A DNA stretch of 64,000 nucleotides from Stenotrophomonas sp. UBA2124 (GCA_002329155.1 DCXY01000024.1:73571-137570); one strand, 5' to 3'; positions 41,043 through 50,646 are shown, counted from the first letter of the stretch. The notes: generated by a model not told the origin, from the letters alone. Translations and numbers: made by a program.

Positions 41043-42392
41043 ATGACCACGCCTGCAGCCACCCTCAGCGAACAGCTCGCCCAGCGCCTGCAGCAGCCGG
41101 TGGATACGTCGGCCCGGCAGCGCGCTGCGCTGCTGCTGGTGGACTGGCTGGGCTGTGCGCTGGCGGCCCTGCGCTACCCACTGGCCACGCAGCTGTGCTC
41201 GCTGGTGCAGGCGCAGCCGGCCGGCAGGGCAGAGGCCTTGGGCGTGGGCCGGCGGGGTGTCGCCGATGCGCTGCTGCTCAATGGTGCGCTCGGCAACGTG
41301 CTGGAAATGGACGATGTGCACCGTGGTGCCATCCTGCATCCCGGCCCCGTGGTGATTCCGGTGGCACTGGCCACCGCGCAGGCCGAAGGTGCCGACGCCC
41401 ACGCGCTGCTCGACGCCATCGTGCGTGGTTACGAAGCCACCATCCGCGTGGGCCGCGCGCTGGGCCGTGGCCATTACCGCTACTGGCACCCCACCTCCAC
41501 CGCCGGTGCCTTCGGTGCCGCTGCTGCTGCCGCTTCCGTGCTGCGCCTGCCCGCCGATGCCGTGGCCGATGCGCTGGGCAACGCGGGCAGCCGCACCGGT
41601 GGCCTGTGGCAGATGCGCCATGAGCCGGTGCCGACCAAATCCCTGCACAACGCCGAGGCCGCGCGCAGCGGCTGGCTGGCCGCGCAGCTGGCGCACACCG
41701 GCATGCGCGGACCGCGCCGCATACTGGAAGGCGAACAAGGCCTGTTCGCCGCCACCGCACCCGATGCCCAGCCCGAGCTGGTAACGGCGGACGAAGCCGA
41801 TTGGCTGATCCACAGCACCAGCCTCAAGCCATGGCCCGCGTGCCGGCATGCGCACCCGGCCATCGATGCGCTGCTCGATGCCCTGCACGGCGTGCAGCCC
41901 GAGGACGTGGAGCGCGTGGAGGTGCACACCTATGCCGAAGCCCTGCGCTTCTGCGACCGCGCCCAGCCGCACACCGAACTGGAAGCGAAGTTCAGCCTGC
42001 AGCATGCGCTGGCCAGCATCCTTGCCCATGGCCGCCCGCAGCTGGCGCACTACACCGCCGAAAGCTGTGGCGATGATGACGTGGTGCAGTGGCGCAGCCG
42101 CATCCATCTGGCCGAGGACACCGACTGCAGCCGGCGTTTTCCCGCGCACTACGGTGCTGCGGTCACGCTGCAGCTGGCCGATCATCGGCAGGTGCAGGCC
42201 GCGCGTGTCGATGCCTGGGGTGACCCCGAGTGCCCGATGTCGGCGGACAATGTCATCGCCAAAGCGCTGGCGCTGGCGCAGTGGGGAGGCGTATCCGCAG
42301 GCTTGGCGCAACCCCTCTTTGGGCAGGTGCAGGCGCTGGCCGAAGGCGGCAGTCTGGACGCCCTGAACTCGATGTTGGCACGGGTGGCCTGA
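41043..42392 (+). CDS. MmgE/PrpD family protein (first copy)
   Basis: This 449-residue protein (start MTTPAATLSEQL at 41043) has the MmgE/PrpD pattern: RQRAALLLVDWLGCALAALRYP, LLNGALGNVLEMDDVHRGA, and YWHPTSTAGAFGAAAAAASVL. This family includes 2-methylcitrate dehydratase, cis-aconitate decarboxylase and related acid dehydratases. A second paralogue follows, sharing one TGATG junction (stop 42390-42392, start 42392). It opens a co-directional run that continues to the transporter at 49132. Confidence 0.9.
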   Translation: MTTPAATLSEQLAQRLQQPVDTSARQRAALLLVDWLGCALAALRYPLATQLCSLVQAQPAGRAEALGVGRRGVADALLLNGALGNVLEMDDVHRGAILHPGPVVIPVALATAQAEGADAHALLDAIVRGYEATIRVGRALGRGHYRYWHPTSTAGAFGAAAAAASVLRLPADAVADALGNAGSRTGGLWQMRHEPVPTKSLHNAEAARSGWLAAQLAHTGMRGPRRILEGEQGLFAATAPDAQPELVTADEADWLIHSTSLKPWPACRHAHPAIDALLDALHGVQPEDVERVEVHTYAEALRFCDRAQPHTELEAKFSLQHALASILAHGRPQLAHYTAESCGDDDVVQWRSRIHLAEDTDCSRRFPAHYGAAVTLQLADHRQVQAARVDAWGDPECPMSADNVIAKALALAQWGGVSAGLAQPLFGQVQALAEGGSLDALNSMLARVA

Positions 42393-43783
42393 TGCGATTG
42401 ACCGAAGCCCTGCTGCAGCACGCGAGCACGCTGCGCTTTGAAGACCTGTCCGCCGAAGCCGTGGCCGCCACACGCGTGTTCGTGATGGATTCGGCGTCGG
42501 TGGGCATCTCCGGCTCCGGCCCGCAGGTGCCGCTGACCCAGACGGTGCGCCGCAGCGCCGCCAGCTACGGTGTGGGCACCGGTGCGCGTGCATGGGTGAC
42601 CGGCGAGCCGCTACCTGCGGCCAGCGCGGCGATGGTCAACGGCTACCAGATACACAGCCAGGAATTCGATTGCGTGCACATGCCGGCAGTGGTGCATCCG
42701 CTGGCGGTCATCCAGTCGGCGCTGTTCGCCGCTGCCGAGCAGCGGGCCAATGTCGATGGTGTGGCGGTGGACGGCAGGGCGCTGATCACCGCGCTCAACG
42801 TGGCGGTGGATGTGGCCACGCTGATCGGCATCAGTGGCCGCGCGCCGATGCGCTTCTTCCGTCCGTCGATGTGTGGCGCACTGGGTGCGGCGGCGGGCAT
42901 CGCTCACCTGTATGGCGCGGACGAAACAACGCTGCGTCGCGCGCTGGGCCTCACCTACAGCCACCTGTCCGGCACCATGCAGGCGCATGTGGAAGGCTCG
43001 CCGATGCTGGCGCTGCAGGTTGCATTGAACGCGCGCGCTGCAGTGAGCTGCTGGGAACTGGCGCGCAACGGTTTCCCCGCGCCACGCGAGTTCCTGGAAG
43101 GCCCGTTCGGCTACCTGCCGTTGATCGAAGGCGAGTTCGACACCGCGCCATCACTGCAGAAACTGGCTGCACGCGAGCCGCAGATGCTAACCGTCAGCCA
43201 CAAGGTGTTCCCGACCGGCGGTGCCGCGCACGCCGCGCAGGACATGCTGATGGAGCTGCGCCAGCAGCATGGCTTGAATCTGGAGAACGTGGTGCGAATC
43301 GAGCTGCAGGCACCGCCGCTGGTGCGCCGGCTGGTGGGTCGCCCGTATCAGCCCGGCATGGAAACCAGCTATGCGCGCCTGTGCCTGCCGTACCTGCTCG
43401 GCACCGTGCTGCTGGACGGAAAGGTGGGCCTGTCGGCCTACGCTGCCGGGAAGCTGGCCGATGCACAGCTGGCCGCGTTCGCGCCGAATGTGCACCTGGT
43501 GCCCAACGACTGCGAAGACCCCAACGCGCTGGTGCCGCAGTCCATGACCGTGACCCTGCGCGACGGCACCACGCTGCACAACCACCGTGATGCCGCCATC
43601 GGCTCGCCGCAGCGCCCGCTGTCGCGCGCCCAGCAGCTTGAGAAGTTCCACCACTGCCTTGACCACGCCGCGCGGCCGTTCGATGCCGCCCGCCGTGACG
43701 CCCTCATCTCCCACTTCGACCAGCTGCAGGACATCGACGATGTCCGCGCACTGGTTGACCTGCTGATCGTCGAGACACCATGA
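42392..43783 (+). CDS. MmgE/PrpD family protein (second copy)
   Basis: This 463-residue paralogue begins MRLTEALLQHAS and has the family stretches VFVMDSASVGISGSGP, MVNGYQIHSQEFDCVHMPA and SHKVFPTGGAAHAAQDML. Its start overlaps the first copy's stop at TGATG, so the two are probably translated together and may act as a heteromer or in sequential steps. The ligase gene starts 4 bp before its stop. Confidence 0.9.
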   Translation: MRLTEALLQHASTLRFEDLSAEAVAATRVFVMDSASVGISGSGPQVPLTQTVRRSAASYGVGTGARAWVTGEPLPAASAAMVNGYQIHSQEFDCVHMPAVVHPLAVIQSALFAAAEQRANVDGVAVDGRALITALNVAVDVATLIGISGRAPMRFFRPSMCGALGAAAGIAHLYGADETTLRRALGLTYSHLSGTMQAHVEGSPMLALQVALNARAAVSCWELARNGFPAPREFLEGPFGYLPLIEGEFDTAPSLQKLAAREPQMLTVSHKVFPTGGAAHAAQDMLMELRQQHGLNLENVVRIELQAPPLVRRLVGRPYQPGMETSYARLCLPYLLGTVLLDGKVGLSAYAAGKLADAQLAAFAPNVHLVPNDCEDPNALVPQSMTVTLRDGTTLHNHRDAAIGSPQRPLSRAQQLEKFHHCLDHAARPFDAARRDALISHFDQLQDIDDVRALVDLLIVETP

Positions 43784-45177
43784 CCTACGCTACCTATTTC
43801 GAGTCGTTCGATGTCAAGGAGCTGCTCAGCCAGTTCCCGCTGGACCAGGCCTTCACCGACAAGTTCACGAACATCAGCCGCGAGGAGCTGCGCGCCGAGC
43901 AGAACGCCATGTTCCTGCGCTGCGTTGCGCGTGCGTGGCAGATTCCGTTCTACCAGCGCCTGTGGGGTGATGCCGGCATCACGCCGGAAGACATCAGGAG
44001 CCTGGACGACATCACCAAGCTGCCGGTGTTCGGCAAGCACGAGATCATGGCGTCGGTGGAAGCCAATCCGCCGCTGGGCGACTTCCACGGCTGGCAGGAC
44101 GGCACCGAGGCCGGCAACAAGCCGCTGGTGTTCCACACCACCTCCGGTACCACCGGCCGCCCGCAGCCGCTGGTGTTCTCGCCGCATTCGCGCGAAGTGC
44201 AGAGTCTGCTGCTGGCGCGGCTGTACCGCTGGCAGGGCATGCAGCCCGGTGACGTGGTGCACTCGGTCTATGGCCACGGCATGATCAACGGCGGCCACTA
44301 TGTGCGCGAGGCCGTCACCCATTACACGCAGGCGCTGTTCTGCTCGGCAGGCACCGGTATCGAGATGCGCTCGGCGCAGCAGGTGCAGCTGATGAAGAAC
44401 ATGGGTGCCAACGTGATCGTCGGTTTCGCCGACTACATCAAGAAGCTGGCCGACGTGGCGCGCGAGAACGGCCTGGTGCCGGGCAAGGACATCCCGGTGC
44501 GGATGATCTGCGGTCACTTGGGCCGCGAGTCGCGCGAGTCGCTGTCGGCGGCGTGGGGTGGCGTGGAACTGTACGACTGGTACGGCGTGGGCGACACCGG
44601 CGCCATCGCCGGCCAGGGCCCCGACCAGGACGGCCTGTACCTGATGGAAGACGCGCAGTACGTCGAAATCCTCGACGTGGACAGCGGCGCGCCCGTAGCT
44701 GATGGCGAGACCGGCGACATGGTGGTCACCTGCCTGTACAAGGACGATATCTACCCGATCATCCGCTTCAACACCCATGACGTGACCCGCGTACTGACCA
44801 CGCCATCGTCGCTGGGCATGAACCTGCGCCGCATCGAAGGCTTCCTGGGCCGCAGCGACAACATGGTCAAGATCCGCGGCATCAACGTGTTCCCGCAGGC
44901 CATGGCGCCCGTGCTGGAAGAACATGCCTCGTTCGCGGGTGAGTTCATCTGCGTGGCCAGCCGCGACGCCGCAGGCCGTGACGATCTGGCCGTGCATGTG
45001 GAAACCCGTGGCGCGCTGGATGATGCCGAGCTGGCCGCTGAATTCGCTGCCTTGCTGCGCCAGCGCCTTGGCGTTGAAATGAGCATCGTGCTGGCCGAGC
45101 CGGGCTCGCTGGCACCGCTCACCGGCATCGAGGTACGGCAGAAGCCGGTGCGCCTGATCGACAAGCGTTTCGCCTGA
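43780..45177 (+). CDS. Phenylacetate-CoA ligase-like AMP-forming enzyme
   Basis: This 465-residue protein belongs to the PaaK branch of adenylate-forming CoA ligases. The phosphate-binding motif TTSGTTGRPQPLVF is near residue 125, with YDWYGVGDTGAIAG and the C-terminal GRSDNMVKIRGINVFPQAM. This branch activates aromatic or small acids to acyl-CoA. Its start lies 4 bp inside the previous gene. The acid activated here is unknown. Confidence 0.9.
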   Translation: MTYATYFESFDVKELLSQFPLDQAFTDKFTNISREELRAEQNAMFLRCVARAWQIPFYQRLWGDAGITPEDIRSLDDITKLPVFGKHEIMASVEANPPLGDFHGWQDGTEAGNKPLVFHTTSGTTGRPQPLVFSPHSREVQSLLLARLYRWQGMQPGDVVHSVYGHGMINGGHYVREAVTHYTQALFCSAGTGIEMRSAQQVQLMKNMGANVIVGFADYIKKLADVARENGLVPGKDIPVRMICGHLGRESRESLSAAWGGVELYDWYGVGDTGAIAGQGPDQDGLYLMEDAQYVEILDVDSGAPVADGETGDMVVTCLYKDDIYPIIRFNTHDVTRVLTTPSSLGMNLRRIEGFLGRSDNMVKIRGINVFPQAMAPVLEEHASFAGEFICVASRDAAGRDDLAVHVETRGALDDAELAAEFAALLRQRLGVEMSIVLAEPGSLAPLTGIEVRQKPVRLIDKRFA

Positions 45178-45187
45178 GGAAAGCCGC

Positions 45188-46585
45188 GTGAGCAAGGCCG
45201 ATGCACACCTGCTGAGCAGTGACCTGACCGCACAGGCGGCGCTGCTCGATGCCGGGCAGCTGGGCTGCGTGGAACTGCTGCAGCAGCAGCTGGCGGCCAT
45301 CCACGCCAGCCAGCCGGTGATCAACAGCTACATCCATGTCGATGCCGAAGGCGCATTGGCGGCGGCGGCCGAATCGGACCTCCGTCGCCAGCGAGGCCAG
45401 GCACGCCCGCTGGAAGGGCTGCCGATCGCGGTGAAGGACAACATCGACGTGGCCGGCATGGTCACCACGGCCGGCATGGAAACGCGCCGGCATGATGCAC
45501 CGGCCGAGGCCGACAACCCGGCGGTGGCGGCATTGCGTGCGGCGGGGGCGGTGATCGTCGGCAAGCTCAACATGCACGAAGCGGCGATGGGCGCCGACAA
45601 CGACAACCCGTTCTACGGCGCCTGCCACAACCCGCACCGCCCCGGCCATACGCCGGGCGGCTCCAGCGGCGGCAGTGGCGCGGCGGTGGCGGCGGCGCTG
45701 TGTTCGGCGGCCTTGGGCACCGACACCATGGGCTCGGTGCGCATTCCCGCCAGCTATTGCGGCGTGGTGGGGCTCAAGCCGAGCTGGGGTGCGATCAGTA
45801 CGCGCGGTACGGTGGCGCTGTGCCGTCGCCTGGACCATATCGGCCCGCTCACCCGCTCGGCGCGTGATCTGGGCCTGCTGCTGCGGGTGATGGCGGGTTT
45901 CGACCCGGCGTGCGCGCAGTCGCGTGACATCCATTTCCTGCCCGCCGATGCCGCATCGCTGCGCATCGGTGTGGTCGATTTCGGTGATGCCGCCGAGATC
46001 GCTCCTGATGTGCAGGCCGCGTTTGAAGACGGCCTGCGCGTGCTCACCGGTCTGGGCCATCGCCTGCAGCCACTGCCGGCGCCTGCATTCGCTTCCGGTC
46101 GCGCACGTCGCGCTGGCCTGCTGATGAGTGAGGCCGAGCTGCTGGTCGAACACGCCGAGGCATGGGCCGGTGACCGCAGCCGGTTCTCGCCGCTGCTGGT
46201 CAAGCTGATGTCGTGGGCCGAAGGCCTAAGCGCCGCCGAACTCGCCGCTGCCTCGCAGCTGGCCGACCGCGCGCAGGTGCAGCTGCAGCAGTGGCTGGCG
46301 CAGTGCGACGTGCTGGTGATGCCGACCGCACCGCAACGCGCTTTCGCCTTCGGCACGCAGGCACCGGCCAGCCAGGCCGACCTCACCGCCTATGCCAACA
46401 TGGCCGGCAACCCGGCGCTGTCGGTGCCGCTGCCGGTGGCCGCCGGTGAACTGCCGGTGGGCATGCAGCTGGTGGGTAGCATCGGCGACGAACTGCAGCT
46501 GATCGCATTGGCCGAGGCCTTCCAGCAGGCCGTGTCGTGGCAACCTGCGCTCCCTGAAGCCTGCGCCGCATGGTGGCCGAAATGA
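45188..46585 (+). CDS. Amidase signature family protein
   Basis: This 465-residue protein starts at a GTG at 45188 (MSKADAHLLSS). The Ser-cis-Ser-Lys triad is in place: Lys83 in AVKDNID, the serines of GGSSGGSGAAV (159-160), and the nucleophile Ser183 in MGSVRIPAS. The family hydrolyses amides, including ureas and aryl acid amides. It lies 10 bp after the ligase and overlaps the CoA-transferase start by 16 bp, so it is part of the operon. Confidence 0.92.
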   Translation: MSKADAHLLSSDLTAQAALLDAGQLGCVELLQQQLAAIHASQPVINSYIHVDAEGALAAAAESDLRRQRGQARPLEGLPIAVKDNIDVAGMVTTAGMETRRHDAPAEADNPAVAALRAAGAVIVGKLNMHEAAMGADNDNPFYGACHNPHRPGHTPGGSSGGSGAAVAAALCSAALGTDTMGSVRIPASYCGVVGLKPSWGAISTRGTVALCRRLDHIGPLTRSARDLGLLLRVMAGFDPACAQSRDIHFLPADAASLRIGVVDFGDAAEIAPDVQAAFEDGLRVLTGLGHRLQPLPAPAFASGRARRAGLLMSEAELLVEHAEAWAGDRSRFSPLLVKLMSWAEGLSAAELAAASQLADRAQVQLQQWLAQCDVLVMPTAPQRAFAFGTQAPASQADLTAYANMAGNPALSVPLPVAAGELPVGMQLVGSIGDELQLIALAEAFQQAVSWQPALPEACAAWWPK

Positions 46586-47811
46586 AGTTGCTCGAAGGTG
46601 TCCGCGTCCTCGACCTGTCCCGCATTCTCGCCGGGCCATGGGCCACGCAGGTGCTGGCCGACTTCGGCGCGGACGTGATCAAGATCGAGCGTCCCGGCGT
46701 GGGCGACGACACCCGCACCTGGGGGCCGCCTTACCTGAAGGACGCCGACGGCAACGACAGCAGCGAGTCGGCGTATTACCTGTGCGCCAACCGTGGCAAG
46801 CGCTCGGTGGCCATCGACTTCACCCAGCCCGAAGGGCAGGCGCTGATCCGCGAACTGGTCGCGCGCTGCGACGTGCTGGTGGAGAACTACAAGGTCGGCG
46901 GCCTGAAGAAATACGGGCTGGACTACGCCAGTCTGCAGGCGATCAATCCGAAGCTGGTGTACTGCTCCATCACCGGCTACGGCCAGAACGGGCCGTATGC
47001 GCAGCGTGCGGGCTATGACGCCGCCATCCAGGCCATCGGTGGCCTGATGAGCGTCACCGGCGAACCCGATGGTGCGCCCGGTGCCGGACCACAGAAAGTG
47101 GGCGTCGCCGCCACCGATCTGATGACCGGCATGTACGCGGCCACCGCCATCCTCGCCGCGTTGCGCCACGCCGAACGTACCGGTGTGGGCCAGCAGATCG
47201 ATCTCGCGCTGCTGGACACACAGGTGGCATGGCTGGCCAACCAGGCATCGAACTATCTGGTGGGTGGCGTGGTGCCGACGCGGCAGGGCACCGCGCATCC
47301 GAACATCGTGCCATACCAGGTGATGCCGGCGGCGGACGGTTACTTCATGCTCGCCGTGGGCAACGATGGCCAGTTCGCACGCTTCTGCGAGGTCATCGGC
47401 GAACCGGCACTGGCCACCGACCCGCGCTATGCCACCAACAACGCGCGCGTGGCGCACCGGGGTGAACTGGTGCCGTATCTGCAGCAGCGCCTGACTACAC
47501 GTCCGGCCGACGAATGGCTGGCCGCGCTGGAGAAGGCGGTGGTGCCGGCCAACCCGGTCAACCGCATCGACCAGGTCTTCGATGACCCGCAGGTGCAGGC
47601 ACGCGGCCTGCGCATCACCCTGCCGCATGCTGGCGGTGGCGAGGTGGCGATGGTGCGCAATCCGCTGAAGTTCTCGGCCACGCCGCTGCAGTACACGCAG
47701 GCTGCGCCGGTACTGGGCCAGCACACCACGAAGGTGCTGGGCGAGATGCTAAGCATGGATGCCGTGCAGCTGCAGGCCCTGCAGGCGCAGGGCGTGCTTG
47801 GCGGCGACTGA
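46570..47811 (+). CDS. CaiB/BaiF family CoA-transferase
   Basis: This third class III CoA-transferase (413 residues from MVAEMKLLEGV) has ADFGADVIKIERP near 30-42 and the likely nucleophile Asp183 in AATDLMTGMYA. It overlaps the amidase gene by 16 bp. With the PaaK-like ligase and the MmgE/PrpD pair it gives a CoA-based route. An internal ATG at 46582 is an alternative start. Confidence 0.9.
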   Translation: MVAEMKLLEGVRVLDLSRILAGPWATQVLADFGADVIKIERPGVGDDTRTWGPPYLKDADGNDSSESAYYLCANRGKRSVAIDFTQPEGQALIRELVARCDVLVENYKVGGLKKYGLDYASLQAINPKLVYCSITGYGQNGPYAQRAGYDAAIQAIGGLMSVTGEPDGAPGAGPQKVGVAATDLMTGMYAATAILAALRHAERTGVGQQIDLALLDTQVAWLANQASNYLVGGVVPTRQGTAHPNIVPYQVMPAADGYFMLAVGNDGQFARFCEVIGEPALATDPRYATNNARVAHRGELVPYLQQRLTTRPADEWLAALEKAVVPANPVNRIDQVFDDPQVQARGLRITLPHAGGGEVAMVRNPLKFSATPLQYTQAAPVLGQHTTKVLGEMLSMDAVQLQALQAQGVLGGD

Positions 47812-47818
47812 TCCGCGC

Positions 47819-49132
47819 ATGCAGTCGCACAGCGGCGAACAGACCAGCAGCTTCCGCGCGATCACCGCTGCAGTGGCAGGCACGGTGTTCGAGTGGTTCG
47901 ATTTCTTTCTGTACGGCTCGCTGGCGGTGGTGCTTGGCCGGCAGTTCTTTCCGCCGGGTCATGAAACCGCCGCACTGCTTTCGGCGCTGGCGGTGTTCGG
48001 TGCGGGCTGGGTGGTACGGCCACTCGGCGCGTTGATCTTCGGCCGGCTGGGCGACCGCGTGGGCCGACGCCGCACCTTCCTGATCACCATCGTGCTGATG
48101 GGTGTGTCCACCATCGGCATCGGTGCCTTGCCCACCTATGCGCAGGTGGGGTTGCTCGCACCGGTGTTGCTGGTGACCTTGCGGCTGCTGCAGGGCATCG
48201 CCGTGGGCGGTGAGTTCGGCGGTGCCGCTACCTATGTGGCCGAGCATTCGACGCCTGCACGGCGCGGGCTCAACACCTCGCTGGTGATGGGTACAGGCAC
48301 CGTCGGCCTGCTGCTGGCCTTGGGCACCATCACCGTGTGCCGGCACCTGCTGGGTGAAGCAGTGTTCGAGCAGTGGGGCTGGCGGCTGCCGTTCCTCGCA
48401 TCGGTGCTGCTGCTGGCGCTCTCGGTCTACATGCGCCTGCATCTGGCCGAATCGCCCGCGTTCGAGCAGTTGCAGCGCGAGGGCAAGGTCGCACGTTCAC
48501 CGCTGAAGGAAGCCTTCGGCAACCGCGAACACCTGAAGGCGATGGTGTTGGCGCTGGTGACCATGACCGCCGCACAGGGTGTGGTGTGGAATGCAGGTCA
48601 GTACTTCCCGCTGATTTTCCTGCAGCGCCCATTGGGGCTGGATGTCGGCACGGCGGGCAAGCTGATGATGTGTGCCTTGCTGTTGGCCGCGCCGTTGTTT
48701 CCCTTGGCGGGCTGGTTGTCCGATCGCATCGGTCGGCGGCCGGTGATCATCAGCGGGTTCCTGCTTGCCGGCACCACGCTGCTGCCGGCCTTCAAACTGC
48801 TCGCTGCCAGCGTGCGCCCCGCGCTTTCCTTCGGCCCGGCGCTGGCTCTGCTGTGGTGGTTGTCGCTGCCGGTGGCACTGGTCTGTGGCCCGGCCTCGGC
48901 CTATCTGGTGGAGCTGTTCCCGACGCGCATCCGCTACAGCGCCATCGGCCTGCCGTACCACCTGGGCAACGGCTGGTTCGGCGGCTTCATGCCCTTGGCC
49001 ACCGCGGCGGTGAGCGCGCACTACCACAGCGACTTCGCCGGCCTGGTATACCCGACGGTGATGGCGCTGCTGTGTGGCGTGCTGGCGTTGTGGCTGATGC
49101 CGGAAACGCGGCATCGCGACATCAGGCAATAA
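47819..49132 (+). CDS. MFS transporter, metabolite:H+ symporter type
   Basis: This 437-residue protein (MQSHSGEQTSSFR at 47819) has 12 likely membrane segments and the MHS-family stretches GTVFEWFDFFLYGSLAVV and LQGIAVGGEFGGAATYVAEH. It also has the MFS loop motif RLGDRVGRRRTF. Related transporters carry citrate, dicarboxylates, shikimate and similar acids. It ends the operon, 7 bp after the CoA-transferase, and probably takes up its acid substrate. Confidence 0.9.
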   Translation: MQSHSGEQTSSFRAITAAVAGTVFEWFDFFLYGSLAVVLGRQFFPPGHETAALLSALAVFGAGWVVRPLGALIFGRLGDRVGRRRTFLITIVLMGVSTIGIGALPTYAQVGLLAPVLLVTLRLLQGIAVGGEFGGAATYVAEHSTPARRGLNTSLVMGTGTVGLLLALGTITVCRHLLGEAVFEQWGWRLPFLASVLLLALSVYMRLHLAESPAFEQLQREGKVARSPLKEAFGNREHLKAMVLALVTMTAAQGVVWNAGQYFPLIFLQRPLGLDVGTAGKLMMCALLLAAPLFPLAGWLSDRIGRRPVIISGFLLAGTTLLPAFKLLAASVRPALSFGPALALLWWLSLPVALVCGPASAYLVELFPTRIRYSAIGLPYHLGNGWFGGFMPLATAAVSAHYHSDFAGLVYPTVMALLCGVLALWLMPETRHRDIRQ

Positions 49133-49140
49133 GCACTTAC

Positions 49141-49278
49141 CCCCTCCCAACCTCCCCCTGCGTGCTGCGCCCGCAAGGGGAGGGGCGCAGCCGTTGCCCC
49201 CTCCCTGCAGCGAAGCAGAGCGGAGGAGTTGAGAGCCCCCTCCCTTTTGCGAAGCAAAGGGGAGGGCTGGGGAGGGGT
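49141..49278. repeat. G+C-rich palindromic repeats
   Basis: Opposed CCCCTCCCAACCTCCCC and GGGGAGGGCTGGGGAGGGG hairpins lie between the transporter and trmL genes. They could act as terminators for both convergent genes. Confidence 0.75.
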
Positions 49279-49300
49279 AGAACGTGGTGATGCTTGAATC

Positions 49301-49325
49301 CCCGGGTGCGCTTCGCTTACCCGGG
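49301..49325. repeat. CCCGGGT hairpin (single copy of the 62861 repeat family)
   Basis: CCCGGGT and ACCCGGG enclose GCGCTTCGCTT. The same GTGCGCTxCGCTTACCCGGG element occurs as two inverted copies at 62861-62958. Confidence 0.7.
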
Positions 49326-49359
49326 CTACACACGCATCAGATAGCCCCAAAGCCGCGCA

Positions 49360-49854
49360 TCACGCCCCGCCAGCAAACCCATGCTGGCGCCATGCCTCGA
49401 ACACCACCACGGCCACCGAGTTGGAGAGGTTGAGGCTGCGGTTGTTGGGCTGCATCGGCAGGCGCAGGCGGTGGCCATCGGGCAGGCTGTCGAGCAGTTC
49501 CTGCGGCAGGCCGCGGGTTTCCGGGCCGAACAGGAAGGCATCGCCATCGGCGAAGGACACGCTGTCATAGCGCACGCTGCCGCGCGTGCTCATCGCGAAA
49601 AACCGCTTGGGTGCGATGCGCGCCAGAGCGGTGTCCAGATCCGGGTGGACCTGCATCGTTGCGTACTCGTGGTAGTCCAGGCCGGCGCGCTTAAGCTGCT
49701 TGTCACTGAGGTCGAAACCCAACGGTTCGATCAGGTGCAGCCGCGCGCCGGTGTTGGCGCAGAGCCGGATCACGTTGCCGGTGTTCGGCGGGATCTCGGG
49801 CTGGTACAGCAGTACATCGAAAACGGGTGCGGAAATAACGGGCGCAGTTGTCAT
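49360..49854 (-). CDS. trmL: tRNA (cytidine(34)-2'-O)-methyltransferase
   Basis: This 164-residue SPOUT-family methyltransferase modifies the wobble base of tRNA-Leu isoacceptors using S-adenosylmethionine. The knot motifs are LFGPETRGLPQELLDSLPDG and the C-terminal NRSLNLSNSVAVVVFEAWRQ. The N-terminal ARLHLIEPLGFDLSDK stretch is typical. The length matches the family. It stands alone on the minus strand. Confidence 0.93.
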   Translation of the reverse strand: MTTAPVISAPVFDVLLYQPEIPPNTGNVIRLCANTGARLHLIEPLGFDLSDKQLKRAGLDYHEYATMQVHPDLDTALARIAPKRFFAMSTRGSVRYDSVSFADGDAFLFGPETRGLPQELLDSLPDGHRLRLPMQPNNRSLNLSNSVAVVVFEAWRQHGFAGGA

Positions 49855-49890
49855 CGGCGCAGTTTACGCCGGTGCCCTGCGGGGCATGGC

Positions 49891-50295
49891 TCAGTTGCCG
49901 GCCAGGCTCTGGGCGACCACGCCTTCAACCGCGCTGGCGGCCATTTCCGCTGCCAGTGCATGCACCTGCTGCACGTCCGGGCGGACGTTGACGGCCGGCA
50001 GCGAGACGATCCACTGGCCGACGTTGGCACCGATGGCTACCGGGGTATTGGCGGCCAGGCGGGTGGCAGCCTGTTCGGCCATCAGCTCGACGATCTGGCC
50101 GACAGTGGGGCGCACCTGCACCACGGCCAGCGTGGGGATGTCGCTGCTGTGCTCATGGGCGGCCTGGGCCAGCTGGTCGGCCGAAGGGCGCACCTGCACG
50201 GTTTCCAGGGTGGTGATGTCCGAGGCCTGTGCGGAACCGGCAAACGCAGAGCCGGCGGCGATGGCGATGGCGAAAGCGAGAGACTTGGCGTTCAT
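49891..50295 (-). CDS. Secreted protein with three internal repeats
   Basis: This 134-residue protein has a signal peptide (MNAKSLAFAIAIAAGSAFAGSAQA). The mature part has three related segments: TLETVQVRPSADQLAQAAHE, TLAVVQVRPTVGQIVELMAE and LPAVNVRPDVQQVHALAAE. Each has V-N/Q-VRP followed by an alanine-rich helix, spaced about 28-38 residues apart. No family is recognised. Confidence 0.7.
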   Translation of the reverse strand: MNAKSLAFAIAIAAGSAFAGSAQASDITTLETVQVRPSADQLAQAAHEHSSDIPTLAVVQVRPTVGQIVELMAEQAATRLAANTPVAIGANVGQWIVSLPAVNVRPDVQQVHALAAEMAASAVEGVVAQSLAGN

Positions 50296-50646
50296 GGCGG
50301 GGCCTGTTTAGTGTCTGTGATCGGTGGTGTGGTAGTAAGGTAGTACACCAATTCTCGGGATGCAACGGAAATCTGCAGATTTCGAGTTTTGTTCAGCGTT
50401 CAGTCAGCTTTTGATGGACTGGCTTTTGCTGCAGGTAGGACTACGCAGGCCGCGTGCCAACTGCATCTATCTGAAATTAAAGGAGTTATTCTAGATCCTT
50501 GGTGTCCGCCGTCCGGACACACTGGGTGGGGCGGGGTGTACGCGGACATCGGGTGGTGTCGCACGGGGGTCATGACCCATGGCGTATGCCGCGACCCGCC
50601 CGCCCGGTTAGGATCGGCGTTCATCTTCATACCCAAGGAAAGTGGA
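50296..50646. other. 351-bp gap upstream of the M16 peptidase gene
   Basis: This gap holds the promoter side of the peptidase gene and of the repeat protein. A 7-bp hairpin (GTGTCCG-CCGTC-CGGACAC at 50502-50520) is the only structure I see. I find no gene; a long upstream frame of the peptidase reaches in here but lacks a ribosome binding site. Confidence 0.5.

Noticed and set aside
43438..45324. Long minus-strand frame inside the MmgE/PrpD and ligase genes
   Set aside because: It is antisense to two genes with clear families. It has no own start context or domain.
49360..49854. Horizontally acquired methyltransferase
   Set aside because: The sequence is a normal TrmL of expected length and G+C in a housekeeping context.
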